IMG/VR virus record: IMGVR_UViG_3300022602_000152
Span: 1 to 48,699 of that record
Direction: 5' to 3' (one strand)
Source of the DNA: a virus
DNA: 48,699 nucleotides
The notes beneath the pieces are model-generated. The model worked only from the letters and a program-made list of their open reading frames with translations. It was not told where the DNA came from and did not search any database. Numbering within the stretch: the stretch's first letter is position 1; each line of letters opens with the position of its first letter. Below, piece by piece: positions 5,075-11,592 of this stretch. A program made the translations under genes and the position numbers.

Positions 5075-5503
5075 ATGCCAAGTAAAATAAAAAGTGTTTG
5101 TAAAAATTGTGGTGTTAGTTTTATACACGGAAACAGTTCATATGGAATATATTGTAGTAATAAGTGCCAAGGGGAACTTAAATCTAAAACAATTCTAGAA
5201 AATTGGTTTAATGGAACAGATAAAGGTTATAAAGTAGGATTTAGAATTAAACCTGCTATAAGAAATTACCTGTTAGAAAAAAATAATTATAGTTGCTCTC
5301 AATGTGGGTGGAATAAAATAAACCCTAAAACAGGAAAATCCCCTTTAGAAATTGATCACATTGATGGAGATTGCGCAAACAATAAAGAAGAAAATTTAAG
5401 GGTTCTTTGCCCAAATTGTCATTCTTTAACCCCAACATGGAAGGCATTAAACAAAGGAAATGGGAATAAAGAAAGTCATCGATATTCAGGTCTTATAAAA
5501 TAG
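5075..5503 (+). CDS. HNH homing endonuclease
   Basis: This 142-aa protein has an N-terminal zinc finger (Cys9, Cys12, Cys27, Cys31) followed by an HNH nuclease with C74-x2-C77, the EIDHIDGD core (Asp94, His95), ENLRVLCPNCH (Asn107, Cys112, Cys115) and His116. It would cut DNA near its own insertion site. It lies directly after tRNA-Lys, matching the tRNA-linked pattern of the other endonucleases here. Expression is probably held until late infection by the hairpin at 5039-5073. The length and domain order are typical of free-standing phage HNH enzymes. Confidence 0.9.
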   Translation: MPSKIKSVCKNCGVSFIHGNSSYGIYCSNKCQGELKSKTILENWFNGTDKGYKVGFRIKPAIRNYLLEKNNYSCSQCGWNKINPKTGKSPLEIDHIDGDCANNKEENLRVLCPNCHSLTPTWKALNKGNGNKESHRYSGLIK

Positions 5504-5548
5504 AACCCATGAGCGTTCACCAATATTACCAAACTGCAATTTTCTCCT

Positions 5549-5556
5549 CATAAATA
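5549..5556 (+). promoter_or_regulatory. T4-type late promoter
   Basis: CATAAATA, 25 nt before the ATG of the oxygenase gene at 5582. An AATAGAG stretch lies between them as a weak ribosome-binding site. Confidence 0.55.
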
Positions 5557-5581
5557 ATCTACAACAATAGAGAAAATCAAC

Positions 5582-6298
5582 ATGAGTCCTGACATTAGAG
5601 ATTATGAATCACGAGAAGCGTTTATTCGTGATCTTAAAATATGGCATCATGATAAATCCGTAAAACAAGATGAATTTACTAAACTAAAATCTACTACTAT
5701 TGATTATAGCGCAGAACTTACAAAATTAAAAAACAAGCTAGAAATAATTAAAACGACTTGGAATGACCAAAGTATTGCTACAATACGCAAACATGTTGCC
5801 CAAAGCGGCAATCAGCAAAGCGTGGAAATAATGGTTGGTCAAGATAATGACAAGATCAAAGCTGGGTTAGATATTAATAAGTCAATGTATCATGTTCAGC
5901 AAGTAAGCAATGACAGTGTTTGGTATAAGATTGCTCAACAATATCCATTTGATAATCCACTTGTTAGATTGCATGTTCAATTTCCAGGCGATGTTACTCA
6001 GTGGCATACTGATATTTTTGCGCCTTATCACAATCTTTTGCCAAAAACTGCTAATATGCCAACCGAAGAAATTGGCAAAGATGTTGGCATTAGAAGAATT
6101 TTAATCGCAATTGAAGATTGGGATTGGGGACATTGCTTTATGTTTGGTGCAAATATGTGGCATCAATGGAAAGCTGGCGAAGCAATTTACTGGAACTATG
6201 GCGTTCCTCATTGTGCCGCTAATATGGGATTTACTCCTAGAATTTCATTAAGCATAACTGGTTTGCTGAACGAAGATATTAATAATTATTTTGTATGA
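5582..6298 (+). CDS. 2OG-Fe(II) oxygenase-like protein (238 aa)
   Basis: The C-terminal half carries the iron-binding triad of 2-oxoglutarate/Fe(II) oxygenases of the aspartyl/asparaginyl hydroxylase type. It has WHTD (His142, Asp144), a distal His210 in VPHCAANMG and Arg220 for 2-oxoglutarate. The first 70 residues are charged, with coiled-coil character. The protein shares its core (WxAGEAI-W-VPHxxANMG) with the gene at 14635-15366, so the phage has two paralogues. The substrate is unknown; protein, nucleotide or small-molecule hydroxylation are all possible. Its stop overlaps the next ATG by four bases, so it leads a three-gene operon with the PP-loop enzyme. Confidence 0.8.
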   Translation: MSPDIRDYESREAFIRDLKIWHHDKSVKQDEFTKLKSTTIDYSAELTKLKNKLEIIKTTWNDQSIATIRKHVAQSGNQQSVEIMVGQDNDKIKAGLDINKSMYHVQQVSNDSVWYKIAQQYPFDNPLVRLHVQFPGDVTQWHTDIFAPYHNLLPKTANMPTEEIGKDVGIRRILIAIEDWDWGHCFMFGANMWHQWKAGEAIYWNYGVPHCAANMGFTPRISLSITGLLNEDINNYFV

Positions 6299-6585
6299 CT
6301 AAAAAATCTATTGCCGTAAAACAATCAAAAGAATTTTTAGAACTACACCAATCATTTAGTGAAGTTAAACAAAAGTTAGTTCACTTATATGTTAAAAACA
6401 ACTATGATAATAAATTTTTGCAAGCATGTGCCGATCTAGATGAATTTCAATTAAGAATTACGCAAGATTTTTTAACATACTCAACCAATGATACCGATAA
6501 AAACTTAGATGAATTTTCTGACTCTATTGGACTTATCAAAATTTATCTTAGTAATTTTTACAATGTTTACGAAAACAATTTATAA
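6295..6585 (+). CDS. Small hypothetical protein of the oxygenase/PP-loop operon (96 aa)
   Basis: This 96-aa protein is mostly helical and charged, starting MTKKSIAVKQSKEFLELHQ. No family is recognised. It overlaps the oxygenase stop by ATGA and shares its last base with the ATG of the PP-loop gene, so translation of all three is coupled. A small subunit or carrier for the flanking enzymes is possible, but it has no lipoyl- or ACP-like attachment motif that I can see. Confidence 0.8.
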   Translation: MTKKSIAVKQSKEFLELHQSFSEVKQKLVHLYVKNNYDNKFLQACADLDEFQLRITQDFLTYSTNDTDKNLDEFSDSIGLIKIYLSNFYNVYENNL

Positions 6586-7691
6586 TGAAAGCAATTCAAT
6601 CATTTTCTAATCAAACAATGTTTGATAAAATATTAAATTTACATGGCATAATTGGAAAAAATTATGATTATGAAGGATATGATGATTTAAAATTGTTATA
6701 TGATATAAACAAGATTTTTAGTAATAAGCCATATGGTGAAATAATAGACAGAACAGGATTGACAAAATATCCTTTTAAAGTTCATATTAGATTGCCATGG
6801 GTTATACCAACCAAACCCGTTGATCTAAAAACTGCATGTGAAAATAAAGTAAAAGAAATTGCCGCAACTAATCCAAATCAATTTTATATCTATTGGAGTG
6901 GCGGAATTGACAGCACCCTTATGTTGGTTAGCTTTCTTAAATTAATCGATCATAACAAAATAACTGTTATTTTAAGTAATCGATCTATTGAAGAATATCC
7001 ACACTTTTATACAAATTTTATTAAAAACAAATTAACAGTTTTAACCTTATCTGATAACATTCCAAAAGATAACGGTGTTCATATTACAGGTGATCCCGCT
7101 GACACTTTATGGGCAATTTTAGATCATTCCTTCATGGAAGGAGAAGCTGGTGCTTATCTTTATAAACCATATCAAGCTTGGTTTAAGCATCGTGGAGCAA
7201 GTGAAGATTTAATAGAAAAAACCAATGAGTTTATGAATCGTAGCGGTAAAACAATAACTACATTGTTTGAAGCCAGATGGTGGTATTATTTAAATTGCAA
7301 GTCACAAAGTAAATGCGTTAGCATAACTTCACGATTTGATATAAACAAAAATTATTGTCCATTTTTTGAAAGTAATGATTTTGATACTTGGTCATTTTAC
7401 AATACTGATCACATGATAGTTGGCAGCGATTGGAAAACTTACAAATATCCTGCAAAAGAAATAATCTATGAGTTTGCAAAAGATAGGGATTATCTGCTAA
7501 ACAAAAGCAAAGATTATAGTGATGATCCTGCTAATCAACTTAGAAAAGTTCCATCTAATTTTAGAAACAAACCGTTGTTTATAACAGATGATTATAGGCA
7601 ACCAGTACTATCAAGTGGTTTCTTTTTTAGTGAAAACATTTATAAACAAGAATTATACGAGACATATAAAGATTTATTCAAGCCTACGTAA
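6585..7691 (+). CDS. PP-loop ATP-pyrophosphatase-like protein (368 aa)
   Basis: The SGGIDST signature at residues 105-111, after a YIYW strand, is the PP-loop of the N-type ATP pyrophosphatase/asparagine-synthetase superfamily, which activates a carboxyl or carbonyl by adenylylation. A GDPADTLWAIL segment near residue 170 fits a second nucleotide-side helix. No glutaminase domain is present, so ammonia or another nucleophile must come from elsewhere. The N-terminal 100 residues are unassigned. Pairing with a 2OG oxygenase in a coupled operon suggests a modification pathway for a peptide, tRNA or metabolite. The exact reaction cannot be stated. Confidence 0.75.
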   Translation: MKAIQSFSNQTMFDKILNLHGIIGKNYDYEGYDDLKLLYDINKIFSNKPYGEIIDRTGLTKYPFKVHIRLPWVIPTKPVDLKTACENKVKEIAATNPNQFYIYWSGGIDSTLMLVSFLKLIDHNKITVILSNRSIEEYPHFYTNFIKNKLTVLTLSDNIPKDNGVHITGDPADTLWAILDHSFMEGEAGAYLYKPYQAWFKHRGASEDLIEKTNEFMNRSGKTITTLFEARWWYYLNCKSQSKCVSITSRFDINKNYCPFFESNDFDTWSFYNTDHMIVGSDWKTYKYPAKEIIYEFAKDRDYLLNKSKDYSDDPANQLRKVPSNFRNKPLFITDDYRQPVLSSGFFFSENIYKQELYETYKDLFKPT

Positions 7692-7707
7692 CTCAGTGGA
7701 ATAGAAT

Positions 7708-7786
7708 GCAACTGTATGCCGCCTGACTTCGAATCAGGAGAAAGCTAATTGGATACATGTAGGTTCGAGTCCTATCAGTTGCTCCA
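7708..7786 (+). tRNA. trnR: tRNA-Arg (TCG), rearranged: D arm out of place
   Basis: Acceptor GCAACTG/CAGTTGC pairs perfectly, discriminator T, encoded CCA. The anticodon arm CCTGA-CTTCGAA-TCAGG and the T arm GTAGG-TTCGAGT-CCTAT are good. Only seven bases (TATGCCG) stand where the D arm should be, and the variable region is about 20 nt. A D-arm-like stretch (TAACTCAGTGGAATAGAAT) lies just upstream of the acceptor strand, and another D-like stretch (AGCTAATTGGATA) lies in the variable region. Confidence 0.6.
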
Positions 7787-8441
7787 CAAACATTTTTACT
7801 TCTTCTATGTTGCCAACATATAAAGAAATTAATAATTTTAATTGATTTAGTTTATCAAAATCTTCTTTTTGTTTTATAGGATTTTTAACATCTATAAAAT
7901 AGTTGAAATTAGGTAGAAAAAAATCTGGAAGATATGTTCTATTTTTGTTTAACGTGGTGTCAAACCATTTTAATCTTGATGTTGGTCTAATCCATTTTAT
8001 ATTATTTTCTGTAAGCCAAGTGGCTATTTTCAATTCCCAACTTGATTGCAGAATTATAATCTTATCTTCATAATGATTATAATATTCAATTTTAGTTTTA
8101 ATACATTTATTTTGAGACCTAATTGAATCTCTGCATTCTACCGAACAACATTTTTGATTTGGTTTAGTTTGCCAAAATTCTTTATTACACGAATGACAAG
8201 AATACCTTCCATATAATTTAGTATATGTATGTCTTGTTAATGGTTTACGAGGTGGCGATGGTTTTGAAATTATTCCCAATTCAATATTGTTTTTCATCTT
8301 TAAAGAAGTTTTTCTTTTAGATTCCTCACTGCGAGGCACCTTTCTGTAATTATTATATGTTGCAGCACAACTTTTTGAACAAAATATTTTTTTATGTTTG
8401 GTTTTTACAATTTCAATTTCACAATGTTTACATTTAATCAT
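7734..8441 (-). CDS. Zinc-finger PD-(D/E)XK-type homing endonuclease
   Basis: I start at the ATG at 8441 (MIKCKHCEIEI). The N-terminus has zinc-finger pairs (CKHC with a later CSKSC, and CHSC with a later CCSVEC). A C-terminal nuclease region follows, with a conserved Glu in SSWELKIATWL, then RTYLPDFF and FIDVKNP. The E, PD and DxK residues match PD-(D/E)XK/VSR-like homing nucleases. The gene runs antisense to its neighbours and its last 18 codons are antisense to tRNA-Arg, so the stop was acquired from the tRNA sequence. It is AT-rich. A late motif lies four bases before the ATG and there is no ribosome-binding site. Confidence 0.8.
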   Translation of the reverse strand: MIKCKHCEIEIVKTKHKKIFCSKSCAATYNNYRKVPRSEESKRKTSLKMKNNIELGIISKPSPPRKPLTRHTYTKLYGRYSCHSCNKEFWQTKPNQKCCSVECRDSIRSQNKCIKTKIEYYNHYEDKIIILQSSWELKIATWLTENNIKWIRPTSRLKWFDTTLNKNRTYLPDFFLPNFNYFIDVKNPIKQKEDFDKLNQLKLLISLYVGNIEEVKMFVEQLIGLEPTCIQLAFS

Positions 8442-8445
8442 AATG

Positions 8446-8453
8446 TATTTATA
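8446..8453 (-). promoter_or_regulatory. T4-type late promoter abutting a start codon
   Basis: A perfect TATAAATA on the minus strand followed by CATT and the ATG at 8441. The spacing predicts a leaderless message. Confidence 0.55.
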
Positions 8454-8502
8454 CAAACGAACTAATATGTTGGAAGTTCAAATCATCCTTAAAAAATAAT
8501 GC

Positions 8503-8530
8503 TTGACAAAGTTTAAAATATAAGTATAAT
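8503..8530 (+). promoter_or_regulatory. Sigma70 consensus promoter for tRNA-Asn
   Basis: TTGACA (8503-8508), a 16-nt spacer and a perfect TATAAT (8525-8530), ending 17 nt before tRNA-Asn. Confidence 0.85.
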
Positions 8531-8547
8531 GATAATACAAAGGTTAT

Positions 8548-8623
8548 TCCCGAATAGCTCAACTGGCAGAGCACAGTGCTGTTAACACTGGGGTTACTTG
8601 TTCGAATCAAGTTTCGGGAGCCA
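8548..8623 (+). tRNA. trnN: tRNA-Asn (GTT)
   Basis: Acceptor TCCCGAA/TTCGGGA, discriminator G as expected for Asn, encoded CCA. The anticodon arm CAGTG-CTGTTAA-CACTG is perfect. Confidence 0.94.
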
Positions 8624-8626
8624 TTC

Positions 8627-9250
8627 TTAAAACGGTAGTGGAAAGAAATACCAAATTCCATCTGCTAATACAATCAAGCCAATGATACCAACCGCAATGC
8701 TGCTATACCATAGAGCCATACTAACGGCAAGGATAGCAGTGGTTGAGAAGATAATAGCAATCTGAATGATTGTACCAGCCATACCAAAGAATGGACTACG
8801 TTTCTTGGCACTATCACGGTCTGCTTCTAGCGCACGACCTTTTGTCATAATTTCTTTTTTACCATCGCCTTTTGGATCGCTTTCTAACGCATCAATATAT
8901 TTTTGATAGTTATCGGCACGTGCTTTTAAGGCTGGTATTAAACTTTTGTCTGTTGCTGGATCAGCAATTTGAACTTTTAAATCATCAAGGTTAAGTTGAT
9001 ACATGTTTTGCTTGATGCTTTTGGCTTGATAAAAACCCCAAGTATCACCAAGTTCAATATTATCAGCCATGATTTTGCCACTAACTTGACCACCAAGCCA
9101 AGACGTGATTGCTAACAATGCAGCAAATATTGTGATTGTAATAGAAGCAAGTCCTTTAAGAACAGCTTCACCTTCACTACGACTTAATACCTTACCATTC
9201 TTATCTTTCATAACCATGTCTAATAATCCTTGAATTTGTTTCAGGTCCAT
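8627..9250 (-). CDS. Membrane protein, DUF4337-like (207 aa)
   Basis: The layout is a cytoplasmic N-terminus, one membrane helix near residues 33-52 (ASITITIFAALLAITSW), a soluble middle domain and two C-terminal helices (about 153-176 and 183-203). The segment DTWGFYQAKSIKQNMYQ is the hallmark of the DUF4337 family of bacterial inner-membrane proteins of unknown role. Presence in a phage suggests capture from a host. It is transcribed against the tRNA genes and ends three bases from tRNA-Asn. No clear late motif precedes it, so its control is unknown. Confidence 0.75.
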   Translation of the reverse strand: MDLKQIQGLLDMVMKDKNGKVLSRSEGEAVLKGLASITITIFAALLAITSWLGGQVSGKIMADNIELGDTWGFYQAKSIKQNMYQLNLDDLKVQIADPATDKSLIPALKARADNYQKYIDALESDPKGDGKKEIMTKGRALEADRDSAKKRSPFFGMAGTIIQIAIIFSTTAILAVSMALWYSSIAVGIIGLIVLADGIWYFFPLPF

Positions 9251-9346
9251 GTTAAAACTTTGCTAATGTTTGTGCTATGATTGTGCATCCCAAGAATGTA
9301 TGGGCTAAAATAAACGAATAAAGAAGATAATTTATATACTTTTCTC

Positions 9347-9378
9347 TTGACATGCATAACTATTTATTGTAATATAAT
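9347..9378 (+). promoter_or_regulatory. Sigma70-like promoter for the Leu-Thr-Ser tRNA run
   Basis: TTGACA (9347-9352), with TAATAT at 17-nt spacing (9370-9375) or TATAAT at 20-nt spacing (9373-9378). tRNA-Leu begins at 9387. The preceding 90 nt (9251-9346) hold no ORF. Confidence 0.65.
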
Positions 9379-9386
9379 TAAATGAT

Positions 9387-9464
9387 GCCCCGCTGGCCCA
9401 ACTGGTTAGAGGTGCTTGACTTAGAATCAAGAGGTTCCCCGTTCGAATCGGGGGCGGGGCACCA
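9387..9464 (+). tRNA. trnL: tRNA-Leu (TAG), class I shape
   Basis: Acceptor GCCCCGC/GCGGGGC, discriminator A, encoded CCA. The anticodon arm is CTTGA-CTTAGAA-TCAAG and the T arm CCCCG-TTCGAAT-CGGGG. The variable region is only five bases, whereas bacterial Leu tRNAs have a long variable arm. The anticodon says Leu; charging by LeuRS is uncertain. Confidence 0.8.
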
Positions 9465-9483
9465 ATATTATTAAAAACGGTTA

Positions 9484-9557
9484 GCCCCGTTAATTAAATG
9501 GTATAATAATTGTTTAGTAATCAATATTTGGCAGTTCGATTCTGTCACGGGGCACCA
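9484..9557 (+). tRNA. trnT: tRNA-Thr (AGT), weak anticodon arm
   Basis: Acceptor GCCCCGT/ACGGGGC, nearly the same as the neighbouring tRNA-Leu. Discriminator A, encoded CCA, T arm GGCAG-TTCGATT-CTGTC. The best anticodon arm is ATTGT-TTAGTAA-TCAAT with a T-T mismatch next to the loop, giving AGT. The D and anticodon stems are almost all A-T. Confidence 0.7.
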
Positions 9558-9563
9558 TAATAC

Positions 9564-9647
9564 GGAGGTATGCGAGCAAGGTGCTCAAACGGTCTTGAAA
9601 ACCGTGCCACCGCAAGGTTGATGGTTCGATTCCTTGTACCTCCGCCA
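9564..9647 (+). tRNA. trnS: tRNA-Ser (TGA)
   Basis: 84 nt, class II with a long variable arm. Acceptor GGAGGTA/TACCTCC, discriminator G as expected for Ser, encoded CCA, anticodon arm ACGGT-CTTGAAA-ACCGT. Confidence 0.93.
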
Positions 9648-9667
9648 AAACAGAAAGTAAAGAGAAA

Positions 9668-9778
9668 ATGTATAAGTTTTATAGACGATTTGTAGATGAA
9701 GCCTCACGTATTTTATGGTTGATTCTTATAATTCACTGGTTAATTTCTGGGCTTGACTTGTCAAGTTTAGTTAAGTAA
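9668..9778 (+). CDS. Tiny membrane protein (36 aa)
   Basis: ATG at 9668 follows AAAGAG, a plausible ribosome-binding site. The peptide begins MYKFYRRFVDEASR, a basic and amphipathic start, and continues with one hydrophobic helix, ILWLILIIHWLISGL (15-29). This is the form of a single-span small membrane protein. No family is recognised. It fills the gap between tRNA-Ser and tRNA-Gly. It could be an envelope effector, but a chance ORF is not excluded. Confidence 0.5.
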   Translation: MYKFYRRFVDEASRILWLILIIHWLISGLDLSSLVK

Positions 9779-9785
9779 AGATGAT

Positions 9786-9859
9786 GCGGAGTTCGTATAG
9801 TGGCAATACCTCAGATTTCCAATCTGATGCGAGGAGTTCGATTCTCCTACTCCGCTCCA
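9786..9859 (+). tRNA. trnG: tRNA-Gly (TCC)
   Basis: Acceptor GCGGAGT/ACTCCGC, discriminator T, encoded CCA. The anticodon arm TCAGA-TTTCCAA-TCTGA is perfect. It is the last tRNA found in the window. Confidence 0.94.
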
Positions 9860-9883
9860 TTTTTTCTTCTGTCATAAAATTGA

Positions 9884-9891
9884 AATAAATA
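9884..9891 (+). promoter_or_regulatory. Late-promoter-like motif abutting a start codon
   Basis: AATAAATA followed by TCAT and the ATG at 9896. Confidence 0.4.
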
Positions 9892-9895
9892 TCAT

Positions 9896-10054
9896 ATGAG
9901 TTATTCAATTGCCAAGATGATTGAGTTTGCTTTCACTTATATCATTGTCAACGAATTAAAAAATGAAAAGCACGAAATGCCAAATGATCTTAGGCAAACA
10001 TTATTAGATTATATGTCCATGCGGGTTGAACAAATAAAAAAACAATACCGATGA
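9896..10054 (+). CDS. Small hypothetical protein (52 aa)
   Basis: This ORF of 52 codons begins MSYSIAKMIEFAFTYIIVNEL. Its stop overlaps the next ATG as ATGA (10051-10054), which supports both genes as a coupled pair. The sequence is helical, with a mildly hydrophobic N-terminal part and a basic end. No family is recognised. A late-type AATAAATA lies four bases before the ATG and there is no ribosome-binding site, so it may be read from a leaderless message. Confidence 0.6.
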   Translation: MSYSIAKMIEFAFTYIIVNELKNEKHEMPNDLRQTLLDYMSMRVEQIKKQYR

Positions 10055-10347
10055 CGCCTACAATAGATGATATAGAAATAGGTTTATTAACCTCTCTTGC
10101 CCCAGACAAATATCTTATTAAAATATATCCAAATCTTTCTGGTACAGTTTTTCTACCACCGCTTAGCACAAATTTTCTCAAAGAAACAATTCAACAACCA
10201 TTAAAGAAATGGTGTGACGAATGTTTTAGTGGCAGTTATTCATTAAATTATAGATTCAATAGCGGCGATCCATATTGGTCGCTACTTTTTAATAATAGCG
10301 AAGATGTTAATATCTTTATGTTGCGCTTCGGCTCAAATAAACTCTAA
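10051..10347 (+). CDS. Hypothetical protein (98 aa)
   Basis: This 98-aa protein of mixed alpha/beta character begins MTPTIDDIEIGLLTSLAPDK. It has two cysteines (WCDEC) in a CxxC-like spacing, with no other sign of metal binding. No family is recognised. It is coupled by ATGA to the upstream 52-aa ORF. Its last 32 bases overlap the end of the convergent sulfotransferase-like gene. Confidence 0.7.
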   Translation: MTPTIDDIEIGLLTSLAPDKYLIKIYPNLSGTVFLPPLSTNFLKETIQQPLKKWCDECFSGSYSLNYRFNSGDPYWSLLFNNSEDVNIFMLRFGSNKL

Positions 10348-10948
10348 TATCATTTGCCGCATAGTTTTGAATATTCAATTGTAATGGCGTAGCAATTCCT
10401 AACTTTTCACATAATTCAATATTGTCATACATCATTGATGATTGATTATTTTTTACAAACTTCTTTAAGTCTTCGTTTTGTTTATCAATATGATGACTCA
10501 TATCACGCAAATTCTTATAATATCCTTCATAACTAGGATAAGTTATGTTAAAGTGTCCACAACGGACCCACCAGCCCAAACAAGCATCATTGTCTCGGTG
10601 AACGAGAATGATTGGGCAATCTGGCCAAGTCTTGCGAATAAAATCAAGATGATGGCAGAACACATGACTCTTAATGATGCGAACTCCCTCACCACTAAAC
10701 GGACGATCAAATTCCTCTTCTAATTCGTGCTTGCTCATATATTCCATTAGATTAAGTTTGTCACCAAATTCCATACCTGTATCAAAATACGCACCAAGAT
10801 GCATAAGCTGATTGGTACCACTGGCGTCATGATAATAGGTTCTCTTATCGCTATAATCACTGGTATCAATGCTTGAAGAAAAATAAATGTTTTTTACTAC
10901 ACTACTCCACTTACTGCCTGGTGCGCCCGCAACAAAAATATATTTCAT
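10316..10948 (-). CDS. Sulfotransferase-like P-loop protein (210 aa)
   Basis: The start MKYIFVAGAPGSKWSS has a glycine-rich PAPS-type loop (GAPGSKWS, residues 8-15) after a first beta strand. A central CPIILVHRDNDACLGWW fits the strand-helix that holds the 3'-phosphate site in sulfotransferase folds. Two other genes here (13889 and 16183) share the same layout. The acceptor could be a lipid, a sugar or a protein; nothing in the sequence decides. It is the last gene of the minus-strand accessory operon. Its ATG overlaps the stop of the inserted GIY-YIG gene by four bases and is preceded by AGAGGT. Confidence 0.65.
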   Translation of the reverse strand: MKYIFVAGAPGSKWSSVVKNIYFSSSIDTSDYSDKRTYYHDASGTNQLMHLGAYFDTGMEFGDKLNLMEYMSKHELEEEFDRPFSGEGVRIIKSHVFCHHLDFIRKTWPDCPIILVHRDNDACLGWWVRCGHFNITYPSYEGYYKNLRDMSHHIDKQNEDLKKFVKNNQSSMMYDNIELCEKLGIATPLQLNIQNYAANDIRVYLSRSAT

Positions 10949-11592
10949 AGCCGACCTCTTGTATAACCAGAAGGTTGTTGATTTTCATAAAATCTTCTTG
11001 ATTTATTTCCATCATTATACCACAATTTGCCTTTACAAGCGTTCGAGTATGCGGTAATTAATTCTTCCGTTAAATTTACTTTTGATTTTTTTCTACTATT
11101 GCTTATTTGTTTTCTTGTTTCTTCTGTATGATGTTTGCCATACATTCCGTTTTCTTTACCTTTTAATTTTGGATTTTTTGGATTAGGTTTGCCATACCTA
11201 TGATTTTTTTGACCTGTTTGTGCTAACGATTTTTTTCTACTATGTTCTTCTGTAAATTTTCTACCTTTTAATTTAGAAGAAACTTGATTTTTCCATTGTT
11301 CTGTTTTCACAGAACTTCCCAATCCGCCAACTGTCATATTATAATTGTCAGAATTTTGAATAAATTGCTCATTTACTAATAAAAATTCCTTTTCAAACGC
11401 TTGTTTTCTAGTTTCAAAAAATTCTAATATTTCAAAAGTAAAATTTTCTAACCCATATTTTTTAATTGCTTGTTTTATTTGAATTCCAGAACCATAATAA
11501 TTATCATGAATATTATTTGTGCTATGTGCTCCAATATAAAACTTACCAGTAACTTTATTTGTTGTTCTATATACATAGTGATATTTTTTCAC
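10945..11592 (-). CDS. GIY-YIG homing endonuclease, NUMOD3 motif
   Basis: This 215-aa protein has YVYR at residues 6-9 and FYIG at 18-21, the GIY and YIG elements, then YGSG and KYGLENF. NUMOD3-type repeats follow (GRKFTEEHSRKKS and GKHHTEETRKQIS). It sits inside the accessory operon with no gap. Its GTG start overlaps the stop of the nucleotidyltransferase gene (TAGTG) and has an AAAGGA ribosome-binding site. Its stop overlaps the ATG of the next gene. The insertion therefore kept translational coupling on both sides. The AT-rich, lysine-rich composition differs from its neighbours. Confidence 0.88.
   Translation of the reverse strand: MKKYHYVYRTTNKVTGKFYIGAHSTNNIHDNYYGSGIQIKQAIKKYGLENFTFEILEFFETRKQAFEKEFLLVNEQFIQNSDNYNMTVGGLGSSVKTEQWKNQVSSKLKGRKFTEEHSRKKSLAQTGQKNHRYGKPNPKNPKLKGKENGMYGKHHTEETRKQISNSRKKSKVNLTEELITAYSNACKGKLWYNDGNKSRRFYENQQPSGYTRGRL

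Noticed and set aside
8449-8661. Minus-strand ORF across tRNA-Asn
   Set aside because: It is antisense to a canonical tRNA and its sigma70 promoter, with no ribosome-binding site or family.
9753-9766. CTTGACTTGTCAAG palindrome as a -35 box or operator
   Set aside because: There is no good -10 at the right distance, and the palindrome lies inside the 36-codon ORF.
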